DNA of 64,000 bases from Kiritimatiellales bacterium (GCA_041656295.1 JBBADV010000010.1:1-64000); one strand, 5' to 3'; positions 42,587 through 52,523 are shown, counted from the stretch's first letter. The notes: generated by a model not told the origin, from the sequence alone. Numbers and translations are program-made.

Positions 42587-43822
42587 CTATGCAGATTTTT
42601 TCTTTTTTGTGCGGAGCTCGATGGGATGTGTGCGGCCTTCGACAACATCTTTAGTGATGCGGCAATGCGTAATATCGTCGCGCTGCGGAACTTCATACAT
42701 GACGTCGAGCATAAGATGTTCGAGAATTGCGCGGAGTCCGCGCGCACCGGTTTTCCGTTTCAGTGCCATTTGTGCGAGCGCACGCAGTGCATCGTCATCA
42801 AAGTCCAGTTCTACACCATCCATAGCGAGCAGCTTTTTATACTGCTTAATCATGGAGTTTTTCGGCTGAGTGAGAATGTGCACAAGATCGTCTTCGGTAA
42901 GTTCCTGCAGTTGAACTGTGAGCGGCAGACGTCCAATGAATTCCGGAATGAGTCCGAATTTCAATAAATCTTCCGGCTCTATGTCCATTGTCTGCGGGCG
43001 CCACTCTTCCGGTGCCGCATTGGTCATTGCGCTGAAGCCGAGCATTTTATTTTCGGTGCGGCGCTTGATGATCTCCTCAATGCCGACAAATGCGCCGCCA
43101 ACAATGAAAAGGATGTTGCTCGTATCGAGCTTGATGTATTGCTCCTGCGGATGCTTGCGGCCGCCTTTCGGCGGGATGCTGGCAACGGTGCCCTCAATAA
43201 TTTTCAACAGTGCCTGCTGTACGCCTTCGCCGGAAACATCGCGCGTGATCGAAACATTATCAGTTTTGCGTCCGATTTTATCAATTTCATCAATGTAAAT
43301 AATGCCGCGTTCAGCGCGTTTTGTATCAAAGTCGGAGTTCTGCAGCAGAGAAAGCAGGATGCTTTCAACATCTTCGCCGACGTAGCCGGCTTCGGTCACA
43401 GTGGTGGCATCCGTGATGGCATACGGGACATCGAGAATACGCGCAAGTGTTTTGGCGAGCAGCGTTTTGCCGGAACCGGTCGGACCGACGAGCAGCACAT
43501 TACTTTTCTCAAGCTCAACGCCGTCATCCTGCGCCGTCGTATCTGTCATGCGTTTATAATGATTATGTACTGCAACGGAAAGTACGCGCTTGGCATTTTC
43601 CTGTCCGATGACATATTCATCCAGCCGAGCTTTAATTTCATGCGGTTTGAGCAGTTTAATTTCTTTTGCCGGCGGCGGCTGTTTGGCCTGCTGGGCGAAA
43701 ATATTGCCGCACAGATCAACACAGCTGTTGCAAATATTAATGCCATCCGGGCCGTGAATCAGCGGCGTATTTTTCGACTCTGCTTGTCCGCAGAATGCAC
43801 AGATGGATTTCGTTTTACTCAT
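42587..43822 (-). CDS. clpX: ClpX, ATP-binding subunit of Clp protease
   Basis: AAA+ unfoldase that feeds substrates into ClpP. The 411-residue protein has an N-terminal C4 zinc-binding domain ('CAFCGQ' and 'CNSCVDLC'), Walker A 'LLVGPTGSGKTLLAK', Walker B 'GIIYIDEIDKIGRK', the ClpP-docking 'MLGF' loop (IGF equivalent) and sensor 2 'KTGARGLRAILEH'. It is the last gene of tig-clpP-clpX on the minus strand, 43 bp after clpP. Confidence 0.97.
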   Translation of the reverse strand: MSKTKSICAFCGQAESKNTPLIHGPDGINICNSCVDLCGNIFAQQAKQPPPAKEIKLLKPHEIKARLDEYVIGQENAKRVLSVAVHNHYKRMTDTTAQDDGVELEKSNVLLVGPTGSGKTLLAKTLARILDVPYAITDATTVTEAGYVGEDVESILLSLLQNSDFDTKRAERGIIYIDEIDKIGRKTDNVSITRDVSGEGVQQALLKIIEGTVASIPPKGGRKHPQEQYIKLDTSNILFIVGGAFVGIEEIIKRRTENKMLGFSAMTNAAPEEWRPQTMDIEPEDLLKFGLIPEFIGRLPLTVQLQELTEDDLVHILTQPKNSMIKQYKKLLAMDGVELDFDDDALRALAQMALKRKTGARGLRAILEHLMLDVMYEVPQRDDITHCRITKDVVEGRTHPIELRTKKKKSA

Positions 43823-43865
43823 TGATTTTGTTAATTGAACCGGTTCCAGGAGCCGGTATTACACA

Positions 43866-44465
43866 TTACATCTGTTTTGACACAACGGCGTCGATCAATC
43901 CGTATTTTACCGCCTCCTCAGCGGACATAAAGAAATCGCGGTCCGTATCTTTTTCAACAGTCTTCAACGGTTTGCCGGAATGTTCGGCGATAATTTCGTT
44001 GAGCCGGCGTTTCATGCGCAGAATTTCTTTCGTCTGAATTTCTATGTCCGTTGCCTGTCCCTGCGATCCGCCAAGCGGCTGATGGATCATAATGCGTGCA
44101 TTCGGCAGTGCATAGCGCCGGCCTTTCGTGCCGGCGGTGAGCAGCACTGCACCCATACTGGAAGCCTGGCCGATGCAATAGGTAGTGATCGGACATTTTA
44201 AAAACTGCATCGTATCATAAATTGCCATGCCGGCCGTTACGACGCCGCCGGGGGAATTAATGTACATACTTATTTCTTTCTCCGCATCTTCGCTCTGCAA
44301 AAACAGAAGCTGCGCAACCACCAGATTGCTGATATCATCATTGATCGCCGTGCCGAGAAAAATGATGCGCTCTTTAAGCAGGCGTGAATAAATATCGTAC
44401 GAACGCTCACCGCGTCCGGTCTGTTCGATCACAATAGGAATCAGCATCGAAGCTTTTTCGTCCAT
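43866..44465 (-). CDS. clpP: ClpP protease subunit
   Basis: Tetradecameric serine protease. The 199-residue sequence keeps the triad: Ser103 in 'GQASSMGAVL', His128 in 'IMIHQPLGGSQGQ', and Asp in 'DTDRDFFMSAEEA'. The N-terminal 'MLIPIVIEQTGRGERSYDIY' is the usual mature region with almost no propeptide. It is nine bases downstream of tig, AAGGAG precedes its ATG, and it partners with ClpX encoded next. Confidence 0.97.
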   Translation of the reverse strand: MDEKASMLIPIVIEQTGRGERSYDIYSRLLKERIIFLGTAINDDISNLVVAQLLFLQSEDAEKEISMYINSPGGVVTAGMAIYDTMQFLKCPITTYCIGQASSMGAVLLTAGTKGRRYALPNARIMIHQPLGGSQGQATDIEIQTKEILRMKRRLNEIIAEHSGKPLKTVEKDTDRDFFMSAEEAVKYGLIDAVVSKQM

Positions 44466-44474
44466 GATGTCTCC

Positions 44475-45770
44475 TTATTTTACTTTTGCATTTGCGAGCA
44501 GATGGTCGAGCACTTTGCCGAAACGGATCTGGTCGCGCACGTCTTCAAGCTGGTCATCTTTTTCGAGCTGCTTGCGGTATTCCGCCGCATCGCGGCGCTG
44601 ACGAACTGCCATTCGTACGATTTCGTCGGAAACCTCCTGATCGGCAACATGAATATTTTCAGCATCGGCTATTGTCATCGTGATGTAACGCAGTTTCACC
44701 TGTTCATCGGCTTTGCCTTCCGCTTCTTTCAACAGCTCATCGCGCTTTTCCTCCACCTGCTCGCGCGACATACCGTTCATCAGGCGCTGCCGTGTTATAT
44801 CATAAACCAGCATACGTGTCTGCTGCTTTACATCCGATTCCGGTACATCCAGTTTTGTTTTTTTCAGCAGGAATTCACAAACTTCATTCTGCCGGCGCGC
44901 GTTTTCGCGACTCTGTGCCGCTTCTTCAAGATGCGCACGAATATTCTTGCGCAGTTCGTCCTCGTTCGCAACGCGGATGCGGTTGAAAAATTCTTCATTC
45001 AGTTCCGGCAGCCTGGTTTCGCGCATACCGGTCACCTCAACCGTGTATTCCGCTTTTTTGCCGGCAAGTTCTTTTACAATAAAGTCCGCCGGAAACTTTA
45101 CGGGGACCTCTTTTTTGTCTCCGATTTCCGATTTAATCAGTGCTTTACCCATGCCCGGCAGGAACGATTCATCGTTACAGGTAATCCAGTAGCCGGTGCC
45201 GCGCCCCATGCCTTTAGCTGTCGGGATAACATCTTCCAGCGGCTTACCGTCAATCGCTGCCTCATAGGAAACCTGCACCATATCGCCTTGATCGGCGGCA
45301 CGGCCGGTAATGTCTTCAAACGTTGCGTGCTGCCGGCGGATACTTTCCAGCATTTCATTAACCTGCCGCTCTGTCACATCCGTGCTTTCCGCTTTTAAGG
45401 GAATGCCCTGATATTTTGGCAGTTTAAACTCCGGCGGCACATCAATGGTGACTTCAAACTCCAGCGGTCGACCTTCTTCCAGCTTCGGTTCGCTGGCATC
45501 CACCACCGCAACCACTTTAATATTCTCCTGCTCCAGTGCCTCATGGTAAAATTTCGGTATTGCGCGATCCTTTAAATCTTCGGCAATTTCCTTGGCATAG
45601 CGCCTTTCAACCAGTGCCTTCGGTGCACGGCCTTTACGAAATCCGGGAACGGCAGCGCCTTTAGCGTACCAGTTCAGCAGCTCGGCGCGTTCTGCGGCAA
45701 CACGTTCTGCCGGAACTGTAATCTTCAGCAGTTCGCGGCACGGCCCGATATTCTTCTTAGCAACCTTCAT
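44475..45770 (-). CDS. tig: Trigger factor
   Basis: Ribosome-associated chaperone and prolyl isomerase. The 431-residue protein has an N-terminal ribosome-binding domain with 'VPGFRKGRAPKALVERRY' (the GFRKGxxP loop), a central FKBP-like PPIase domain ('DQGDMVQVSYEAAIDGKPLE'), and a long helical C-terminal domain. ATG 45770 has AGGAG upstream. It is the first gene of the tig-clpP-clpX operon. Confidence 0.95.
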   Translation of the reverse strand: MKVAKKNIGPCRELLKITVPAERVAAERAELLNWYAKGAAVPGFRKGRAPKALVERRYAKEIAEDLKDRAIPKFYHEALEQENIKVVAVVDASEPKLEEGRPLEFEVTIDVPPEFKLPKYQGIPLKAESTDVTERQVNEMLESIRRQHATFEDITGRAADQGDMVQVSYEAAIDGKPLEDVIPTAKGMGRGTGYWITCNDESFLPGMGKALIKSEIGDKKEVPVKFPADFIVKELAGKKAEYTVEVTGMRETRLPELNEEFFNRIRVANEDELRKNIRAHLEEAAQSRENARRQNEVCEFLLKKTKLDVPESDVKQQTRMLVYDITRQRLMNGMSREQVEEKRDELLKEAEGKADEQVKLRYITMTIADAENIHVADQEVSDEIVRMAVRQRRDAAEYRKQLEKDDQLEDVRDQIRFGKVLDHLLANAKVK

Positions 45771-46414
45771 CAAAATTCTCCTGATTTACAGAAACGTAAA
45801 AACAGGAAAGACTATGGGATGCCGCCGGTTTGGTCAAGCAGTCCGGTATTTCAAAACCGGACTGAAATATGCGCACCGGATTTTACAGATTGAAGTCACC
45901 GTGGAACGGCAGCGTAGTCGATAAAAATGGCAGGCTGCTCTGTGCCGGTAAGCATTGTTTTTACAAAATTCCCATTCGTACGGCGGACAGTCGCGCCGTC
46001 CGGCGGCGTTTTTATTGCGAACAGTAAATTAAAAACGGAAGCCGTTCTAACTGAAATTCAACTCGCCGGTACATTCGTCACAGTTGTCTCCCGTTACGAT
46101 AGCGAACGGGGCTACTCCTGCAGAATTCTCGACCTCGTTAAAGTTATCGCTAAGACGGTATCTTTAAGATGAATATTGTGTACCGCAATCGTCCGCGCCA
46201 GCAATGATCCTTCGGCGGTTGAATCAATAATTACTCCGTTTTCAACGGCGACAATTTCAACAGCGCATGTACGGCTGCGGTATCCGGTGGATCAGGGTTG
46301 ATGGCGGCGAATATTATCTTTTAAATTTACCATGGAGCGCACGAAGGTTCTGGTAAAATGAGGAGTTGAATCCCGTCTTGTGAAGGGCGTATGCTCTCAA
46401 GTTTGGAGAATAAT
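45771..46414. other. Gene-free 644-bp stretch with possible decayed coding remnants
   Basis: No convincing gene. A plus-strand frame (45927-46172, 81 codons) is open but matches nothing I know. On the minus strand, about 46120-46300, a frame reads 'VEIVAVENGVIIDSTAEGSL' and 'LARTIAVHNIHLKDTV', which looks like a beta-sandwich piece, perhaps of a glycoside hydrolase, with stops on both sides. The tig promoter probably lies near 45780-45840. Confidence 0.3.
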
Positions 46415-47011
46415 ATGTTTACTGCGGTATATGATAAAATCGGTCCGTCCGGCGCAGCGATTGCGGTGCTGGCGTTTGCAGCGGTGTATCTTTTTTTCTA
46501 TGGTGTGATTTATCTACTATGGGTGCCGCGCGGATATCGTAGATTTTTTACAGCGTTGAACCAGCCCGATCCGGTAGACGAAAAACTGGCGGCGCGCAAT
46601 CCGCTCAGTACGGTGCTGTGGACGACGCTTTCAAATAAACCTTTACGCGCGGAAATCCAGGATGAGGTGCAATATCTTTTTCAACGGAGTTTCAGTTCAA
46701 TTTATGTGGCGCTGACAAGTTTACGACTGATTTCGGTGATGTCACCTCTGCTCGGACTGCTCGGAACGGTGCTCGGAATTTCGCGCGTATTCCACGCAAT
46801 GTCACTGACGGCGGCGGCGGATAATTCCGTGCTCGCCGGTGGCATTTGGGAAGCGCTGATAACAACGATTATGGGGTTGACGGTTGCACTGCCGACACTG
46901 CTGGCTTATTATCTGCTGCGCCTGCGTGTGCGGGCGCTGATGATTGATTGTATCGAAGATATTCGTCATCTTATGGCAAAAGGGGAAGCGTCAGCTCAAA
47001 CTGAGAACTAA
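46415..47011 (+). CDS. exbB: MotA/TolQ/ExbB proton-channel family protein
   Basis: Inner-membrane proton channel that energises TonB. The 198-residue protein has an N-terminal membrane segment ('AVLAFAAVYLFFYGVIYLLW') and, after a cytoplasmic loop, the conserved 'SPLLGLLGTVLGISRVFHAM' and 'GIWEALITTIMGLTVALPTLLAYY' split here as two adjacent helices. ATG 46415 has GGAG upstream; an upstream ATG at 46391 is less likely. exbD and tonB follow, forming one module although the gap to exbD is 185 bp with no feature I can see. Confidence 0.9.
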   Translation: MFTAVYDKIGPSGAAIAVLAFAAVYLFFYGVIYLLWVPRGYRRFFTALNQPDPVDEKLAARNPLSTVLWTTLSNKPLRAEIQDEVQYLFQRSFSSIYVALTSLRLISVMSPLLGLLGTVLGISRVFHAMSLTAAADNSVLAGGIWEALITTIMGLTVALPTLLAYYLLRLRVRALMIDCIEDIRHLMAKGEASAQTEN

Positions 47012-47196
47012 AAGTATGCTGAGAAAATTAGAGCCACAGAAATGTATAAAAATCACACAATTATCGAGTCGGTTTTCAGAGCTGGAATAAAAATTGACTC
47101 TAAGAGCCAACGCTATGCTTTACTTCCTCTTTCGCAAAAACTCACGCTCATTCACGGTTACGATGAAAATAATACCTAATTTAAATTTTCACCATT

Positions 47197-47601
47197 ATGT
47201 TTGACGATTTTTCATTAAATAATGAACCAGACGATGGAATTGATCTAACACCGCTGATTGATATGGTTTTCATTCTGCTGGTTTTCTTTTTCATTTCTTC
47301 CTCATTCATTCGTCCATCAATGCCGGTAAATCTGGCAAAAGCGGCGTCGGCGTCTGCAGTGGCAGAACGTAAAGAGCAACTTGTTTTTACAATTGATGCC
47401 GCCGGAGGAATTTTTCACGCCGGCATTCAAATTGAACGTTCTGAAATTCCCGTATTGATCAGTGCGAGTCCTGAGCTTGGCATCAATCTGTTTGTCGACC
47501 GCGCCGCGCCGTTCGGTGCGTTTCTGGCGGTGGTAGATGAGGCGCGTCAGTTGAATCGTGAAGATATTTCAATCACAACGCTGCCGGCAGACGGAAAGTA
47601 A
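47197..47601 (+). CDS. exbD: ExbD/TolR family biopolymer transport protein
   Basis: A 134-residue partner of ExbB with one membrane helix. 'DDGIDLTPLIDMVFILLVFF' carries the essential Asp (D in TPLIDM) facing the proton path, followed by a periplasmic domain ending 'LNREDISITTLPADGK'. The tonB gene starts within about 20-55 bp. Confidence 0.92.
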   Translation: MFDDFSLNNEPDDGIDLTPLIDMVFILLVFFFISSSFIRPSMPVNLAKAASASAVAERKEQLVFTIDAAGGIFHAGIQIERSEIPVLISASPELGINLFVDRAAPFGAFLAVVDEARQLNREDISITTLPADGK

Positions 47602-47655
47602 AATTAACCGCGAATTCATGTGAAGGAACGCAAAGACAAAACAGACGTGACAGGG

Positions 47656-48354
47656 ATGTCGCGTCCTGAAAAAGCGGAAGCAGCGCCAGGGGGAGGTCGC
47701 GGTTGTGTTATTCAGCGCAACTGTCAATTGCTGGCTCTGTTGTTAACCTGCCTTACATTTTTTTTTGGCGGAGTTCTGGTTTATTTGTGGCATCGGAATT
47801 TGCCGAAAAACACTCCGGCGCAGTTCAGTCTGCCGGCGGTAAAAATAAGTTTTACGCAAATTGAATTGCAGGCGGCGCCGGAAGTTTTGACGAACGAAGA
47901 ACCGCCGGTGCCGGAAGTTTTGACAGAAGAAGAACTGCTGCCGCCGGAACCGGAAACAGAAATTTCACTGCAAGAGCTTCCGTCGGAAGCTGAGAACAAC
48001 TCGGTTCAGGAATCGGTGGAATCGAACGCGCAAATTACGCAGGAGGCCGCCGCGCCGGAAATCGCGACGGTGCCGGCCGATGCGCTGATCATGTGGGTCC
48101 AGGGATTGATTGAAAAAGAAAAATATTATCCGGCAGTGATGGAGCGCGAAGGGCGTACAGGGCGGTTCAGTTTAACTGTAAGAATCTCTGAAGAGGGCAG
48201 AATCACAGCAACAGACATTACCGGCGGGCACGGACATTCCATGTTAAAAAACGCACTGAACCGAATGATTTCACAACTGCCCGGCAAAGAGTTCGGGCAG
48301 CCTCTGCCGACGGCGAAAACGCTGTATTTTGAATTTGAATTCAATCTCGAATAA
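47656..48354 (+). CDS. tonB: TonB-type energy transducer
   Basis: Spans the periplasm and opens TonB-dependent outer-membrane receptors. A single N-terminal membrane anchor ('LLALLLTCLTFFFGGVLVYL') is followed by a Pro/Glu-rich stretch ('EVLTNEEPPVPEVLTEEELL') and a C-terminal TonB domain ('REGRTGRFSLTVRISEEGRI'). ATG 47656 gives 232 residues. An in-frame GTG at 47620 would add 12 residues encoded by repeat-like text (AACCGCGAATTCATGTGAAG) and is less likely. The 3' end overlaps the convergent isocitrate dehydrogenase gene by 14 bp. Confidence 0.88.
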   Translation: MSRPEKAEAAPGGGRGCVIQRNCQLLALLLTCLTFFFGGVLVYLWHRNLPKNTPAQFSLPAVKISFTQIELQAAPEVLTNEEPPVPEVLTEEELLPPEPETEISLQELPSEAENNSVQESVESNAQITQEAAAPEIATVPADALIMWVQGLIEKEKYYPAVMEREGRTGRFSLTVRISEEGRITATDITGGHGHSMLKNALNRMISQLPGKEFGQPLPTAKTLYFEFEFNLE

Positions 48355-50554
48355 TGCGTTCCAGTGCGGTGTTAAACGTTTTGCTCGGGCGCATCGCTGC
48401 AGAAGTTAATTTTTTATCAGGGCGGTAATAGCCGCCGATATTAACGGGTTGACCCTGCACGGAATTTAATTCGCCGGTAATTTTCTGTTCGTTGCGTTTT
48501 AATGCGTTTGCAAGCGGTATAAATTTATTTTTCAGTGCAATATCTTTATCCTGTGCCGCGAGTGCTTCAGCCCAGTAGAGTGCGAGATAGAAGTGACTGC
48601 CGCGGTTATCGAGTCCACCGAGTTTGCGTACCGGCGATTTATTTTCCATAAGAAATTTTGTATTCGCGGTATCGAGTGTTTCAGCAAGCACCTGTGCTTT
48701 CGGATTTTTAAAAACAATGGCAAGGTGTTCCAGTGAAACGCTGAGTGCGAGAAATTCACCAAGCGAATCCCAGCGCAGATAGTTTTCGTTTAAAAACTGC
48801 TGCACGTGTTTCGGTGCGGAACCGCCGGCGCCGGTTTCAAAAAGGCCGCCGCCGTTCATAAGCGGAACAATGGAGAGCATTTTTGCGCTGGTGCCGAGTT
48901 CGAGAATCGGGAAAAGGTCGGTGAGATAATCGCGCAGCACGTTACCGGTAACGGAAATGGTATCAAGTCCCGCTTTGGCGCGCTCAAGTGTAACGCGTGT
49001 GGCTTCGACCGGCGCAAGAATACGGAGATCTATTCCGGCGGTGTCGTGGTCTTCCAAATACATTTTAACTTTTTTGATAAGCTGTGCATCGTGTGCACGG
49101 TTGGGATCAAGCCAGAAAATTGCCGGTGTGCCGGTGATACGCGCACGGGTAACGGCAAGTTTAACCCAGTCGCGAACCGGCGCATCTTTAGTTTGGCATG
49201 CGCGCCAGATGTCACCGGCCTCAACCTTATGTTCCATTAAAAGTTTTCCGGCAGTATCAATCACACGCACAGTTCCCGCTGCCGGAATTTCAAACGTTTT
49301 ATCGTGCGAGCCGTACTCTTCGGCTTTTTGTGCCATGAGTCCGACGTTCGGAATGGTGCCCATGGTGACTGGATCAAACGCGCCGTTCGTTTTACAGAAG
49401 TTAATGGTTTCGGCATAAACGCCGGCGTAACTGCGGTCGGGAATAATAAAGTTGGTGTCCTGCTGTCTGCCGGTTTTATTCCACATTTTCCCGGATGCAC
49501 GGATGGCAGCCGGCATGGATGCATCAATAATAATGTCGCTCGGCACATGCAGATTCGTGACACCCCTGGCGGAATCAACCATGGCGATATCCGGTGAGGA
49601 TTCATAAACGGCATTCAAATCTGCTTCAATTTCCGCTTGTTGTTCCGGCGGCAGCGCGGCAATTTTTGCATAAAGATCGCCGAGCCCGTTGCGTGTGTCT
49701 ACACCAAGTTTTTTTAAAATTCCGGTGTGTTTTTTAAAAACCGATGCGAAGAAAACATTAACGCAGTGTCCGAAAATAATCGGGTCGGACACTTTCATCA
49801 TCGTAGCTTTTAAGTGCACTGAAAAAAGAAGGCCGGCGTTTTTTGCAATATCGATCTGTTCAGCAAAAAACTGATCAAGTGCTTTAACACTCATGAACGT
49901 TCCATCAAACACTTCACCGGTTTGCAATGTCAGCTTTTCTTTAAGCATAATCACATCGCCGGAATCGCTGATCAGTTCAATTTTTACCGTGGTTGCTTCG
50001 GAAACAGTCACTGATTTTTCATTACCATAAAAATCACCGGCAGACATGCTGGAGACAATGGATTTTGATTCCGGCGACCATGTCCCCATGTGATGCGGAT
50101 TATTCCGGGCATACTGTTTTACGGCGGCGGCAGCACGGCGGTCGGAATTTCCTTCGCGCAGTACCGGATTGACGGCGCTGCCTTTAATTCTGTCGTAGCG
50201 CGCCTGAGCTGCCGGATCTTCATAATCGGGCAGGGCAAATCCTTGTGATTGCAGTTCGGCAATACACGCTTTCAGTTGCGGAACGGATGCAGAAATATTC
50301 GGCAGTTTAATAATGTTTGCTTCGGGATTCAGCGTCAGTGCGCCGAGTTTGGCGAGATCATCAGCAACGCGCTGTTCCTCAGTAAGAAAATCAGGGAACG
50401 CGGCGAGGACCCGTCTGGCAAGCGAAATGTCGCACGGTTCAACAGGGATTCCGGCAGCACCGGTAAACGTCTGAACGATCGGCAACAACGAGTGTGTGGC
50501 GAGTGCCGGGGCTTCATCGGTGAGTGTATAAAAAATTCTACCGTTATTATTCAC
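48341..50554 (-). CDS. icd: Monomeric NADP-dependent isocitrate dehydrogenase
   Basis: Oxidises isocitrate to 2-oxoglutarate with NADP+. The 737-residue protein is the large monomeric IDH-II type, not the dimeric 40-45 kDa type. Recognisable blocks are 'YTLTDEAPALATHSLLPIVQ', 'GSAVNPVLREGNSDRRAAAAVK', 'SVHLKATMMKVSDPIIFGH' and 'FETGAGGSAPKHVQQF'. It has a good ATG at 50554 with CAGGAG upstream and is transcribed toward tonB. It supplies NADPH and glutamate precursor. Confidence 0.95.
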   Translation of the reverse strand: MNNNGRIFYTLTDEAPALATHSLLPIVQTFTGAAGIPVEPCDISLARRVLAAFPDFLTEEQRVADDLAKLGALTLNPEANIIKLPNISASVPQLKACIAELQSQGFALPDYEDPAAQARYDRIKGSAVNPVLREGNSDRRAAAAVKQYARNNPHHMGTWSPESKSIVSSMSAGDFYGNEKSVTVSEATTVKIELISDSGDVIMLKEKLTLQTGEVFDGTFMSVKALDQFFAEQIDIAKNAGLLFSVHLKATMMKVSDPIIFGHCVNVFFASVFKKHTGILKKLGVDTRNGLGDLYAKIAALPPEQQAEIEADLNAVYESSPDIAMVDSARGVTNLHVPSDIIIDASMPAAIRASGKMWNKTGRQQDTNFIIPDRSYAGVYAETINFCKTNGAFDPVTMGTIPNVGLMAQKAEEYGSHDKTFEIPAAGTVRVIDTAGKLLMEHKVEAGDIWRACQTKDAPVRDWVKLAVTRARITGTPAIFWLDPNRAHDAQLIKKVKMYLEDHDTAGIDLRILAPVEATRVTLERAKAGLDTISVTGNVLRDYLTDLFPILELGTSAKMLSIVPLMNGGGLFETGAGGSAPKHVQQFLNENYLRWDSLGEFLALSVSLEHLAIVFKNPKAQVLAETLDTANTKFLMENKSPVRKLGGLDNRGSHFYLALYWAEALAAQDKDIALKNKFIPLANALKRNEQKITGELNSVQGQPVNIGGYYRPDKKLTSAAMRPSKTFNTALERIIRD

Positions 50555-50834
50555 AAGGGTTTTGCTCCAGGAGTAAAAACAAACTATCTATGGGAAAGGC
50601 GGCGAGATGTCAATAAAACGGATGATTCATTCCGTGCCGGAATATTTAGCAAGCATATCAATTCACGGATTAAATTTTATCATTCAAGCACCATGAATAA
50701 GGGTAGGCAGGAATACCCGCCCACATTTATCGGCGCTCGCAGGCGCAGGAGCCGGCGGTTTTTTGCCGGATAGAACCGAAAACACACCGGCTCAAGAGTG
50801 ATTAGCGTATCTATCTGAGATCGCAAAAGTCCGG

Positions 50835-52520
50835 TTAGAACAATGGAAACTGATCTGAAAACGCGATGACTTCGGTGCGCAGTTCAGCCAGGTGCTTTTC
50901 GTTTTCGATATTTTCGGTAACGGCTTTGAAGAATTTAGCGATCTGTACCATATCTGCTTCTTTCATGCCGCGCGTGGTGACTGCCGGCGTGCCGAGGCGT
51001 ACACCGGAAGTAACAAACGGGCTTTTCTTATCGAACGGGATGCCGTTTTTATTTGCAGTGATCGACGCTTTGTCCAGTGCATTCGCGACGTCCTTACCGG
51101 TGAACCCTGCGGCGCTGACGTCGACAAGTATCATGTGATTATCCGTGCCGCCGGAAACAATACGGAAGCCGTTTGTTTGCATTGCTTCGGAAAGAGCTTT
51201 AGCATTTTTCACAACCTGCTGCTGGTAAATCGTAAATTCCGGCGTGAGCGCTTCACCGAGTGCGACGGCTTTGGCGGCGATGACGTGCATAAGGGGTCCG
51301 CCCTGCAGGCCGGGGAAAATCTGCCGGTCGATGTCCGCTGCAAATTTTTCTTTGCAGAGGATCATGCCGCCGCGCGGACCACGCAGTGTTTTATGCGTGG
51401 TCGTCGTCACAAAATCGGCATCCGGCACCGGGCTGGGGTGACAACCGGCAGCGATGAGTCCGGCGATGTGTGCCATATCGACCGTTAAATAAGCGCCAAC
51501 GGAATCGGCGATTTTGCGCAGCCGCTTAAAATCGATGATGCGCGAATAGGCACTCGCACCGGCGACAACCATACGCGGTTTATGTTTTTCGGCAAGGCGC
51601 TGCACGTCATCGTAATCAATCTGCTCGGTATCTTTGTGAACACCGTAAGGAATGATATTGAAAAACCGGCCGGAAAAATTCATCGGATGACCGTGCGTTA
51701 AATGTCCGCCTTCCGCGAGGCTCATGGCCAGAATCGTATCGCCGGGTTCGAGTACGGAAAAATAGGCGGCCATGTTGGCGGAGCTGCCGCAATGCGGTTG
51801 AACGTTCACGTGTTCGGCACCAAAAAGCTCTTTTGCACGGTCGATGGCAGTCTGTTCGGCGATATCGACACATTCACAACCGTTATACCACCGTTTTTTC
51901 GGATACCCTTCAGCATACTTATTGGTCATGCGCGAGCCCTGTGCTTCACGTACTGCCAGCGAAACAATATTTTCAGATGCGATGAGCTCGATGTTATGTT
52001 TCTGGCGCACATCTTCTTCACGCATAGCTTTATAAATTTCCGGATCGGAGTCATACAGCGCTCCGGCATCGTTGCAGGTCGTTTTTCCGTACGCCTTGAT
52101 TTTATTCACGCGGCGCTCATGGCGTCCGCCTTCCTCCGGTTTATTGCTCAGCCACGCTTCGAGAATTTGAAATGAAACATCATCCGGCACATTATGTGCA
52201 CCGAGGCAGAGGATATTTGAGGCATTATGGATACGCGTCAGTTTCGCCATCTCCGGCGTCACACACACCGCTGCGCGCACGCGCCGGAATTTATTCGCCG
52301 TGATACTCATGCCGATTCCCGTATTGCAGATCAAAATCCCCTGATCTGCATCGCCGGTGGAAACCTTGTCAGCAACCTGTGCTGCGTAATCCGGATAGTC
52401 GACAGAATCCGTTGTAAACGACCCGACATCGTCAATTTCGATATTTCTATTTTTCAGAATTTCAACGAGCTTTTTCTTTAGTTCAACGCCGCCGTGATCT
52501 GAACCAATTGCGATCTTCAT
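50835..52520 (-). CDS. Ribose-5-phosphate isomerase B / serine hydroxymethyltransferase fusion
   Basis: One 561-residue chain with two enzymes. Residues 1-145 are RpiB: 'MKIAIGSDHGGVELKKKLVE', 'GILICNTGIGMSITANKF' with the catalytic Cys, and 'NILCLGAHN'. Residues about 160-561 are GlyA: 'ELIASENIVSLAVREAQGS', 'GGHLTHGHPMNFSG', the PLP lysine in 'TTTTHKTLRGPRGGMI' and 'TSGVRLGTPAVTTRGM'. No stop or start site separates them. In many bacteria rpiB and glyA are near neighbours (B. subtilis ywlF ... glyA), so the fusion likely arose in place. Both halves keep key residues. The LMW-PTP gene lies three bases upstream. Confidence 0.93.
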   Translation of the reverse strand: MKIAIGSDHGGVELKKKLVEILKNRNIEIDDVGSFTTDSVDYPDYAAQVADKVSTGDADQGILICNTGIGMSITANKFRRVRAAVCVTPEMAKLTRIHNASNILCLGAHNVPDDVSFQILEAWLSNKPEEGGRHERRVNKIKAYGKTTCNDAGALYDSDPEIYKAMREEDVRQKHNIELIASENIVSLAVREAQGSRMTNKYAEGYPKKRWYNGCECVDIAEQTAIDRAKELFGAEHVNVQPHCGSSANMAAYFSVLEPGDTILAMSLAEGGHLTHGHPMNFSGRFFNIIPYGVHKDTEQIDYDDVQRLAEKHKPRMVVAGASAYSRIIDFKRLRKIADSVGAYLTVDMAHIAGLIAAGCHPSPVPDADFVTTTTHKTLRGPRGGMILCKEKFAADIDRQIFPGLQGGPLMHVIAAKAVALGEALTPEFTIYQQQVVKNAKALSEAMQTNGFRIVSGGTDNHMILVDVSAAGFTGKDVANALDKASITANKNGIPFDKKSPFVTSGVRLGTPAVTTRGMKEADMVQIAKFFKAVTENIENEKHLAELRTEVIAFSDQFPLF

Positions 52521-52523
52521 CAG

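Noticed and set aside
50555..50834. Gap between rpiB-glyA and icd as a riboswitch or small gene
   Set aside because: 280 bp with scattered short palindromes (for example CCGGCGGTTTTTTGCCGG) but no conserved riboswitch core or open frame with a start signal.
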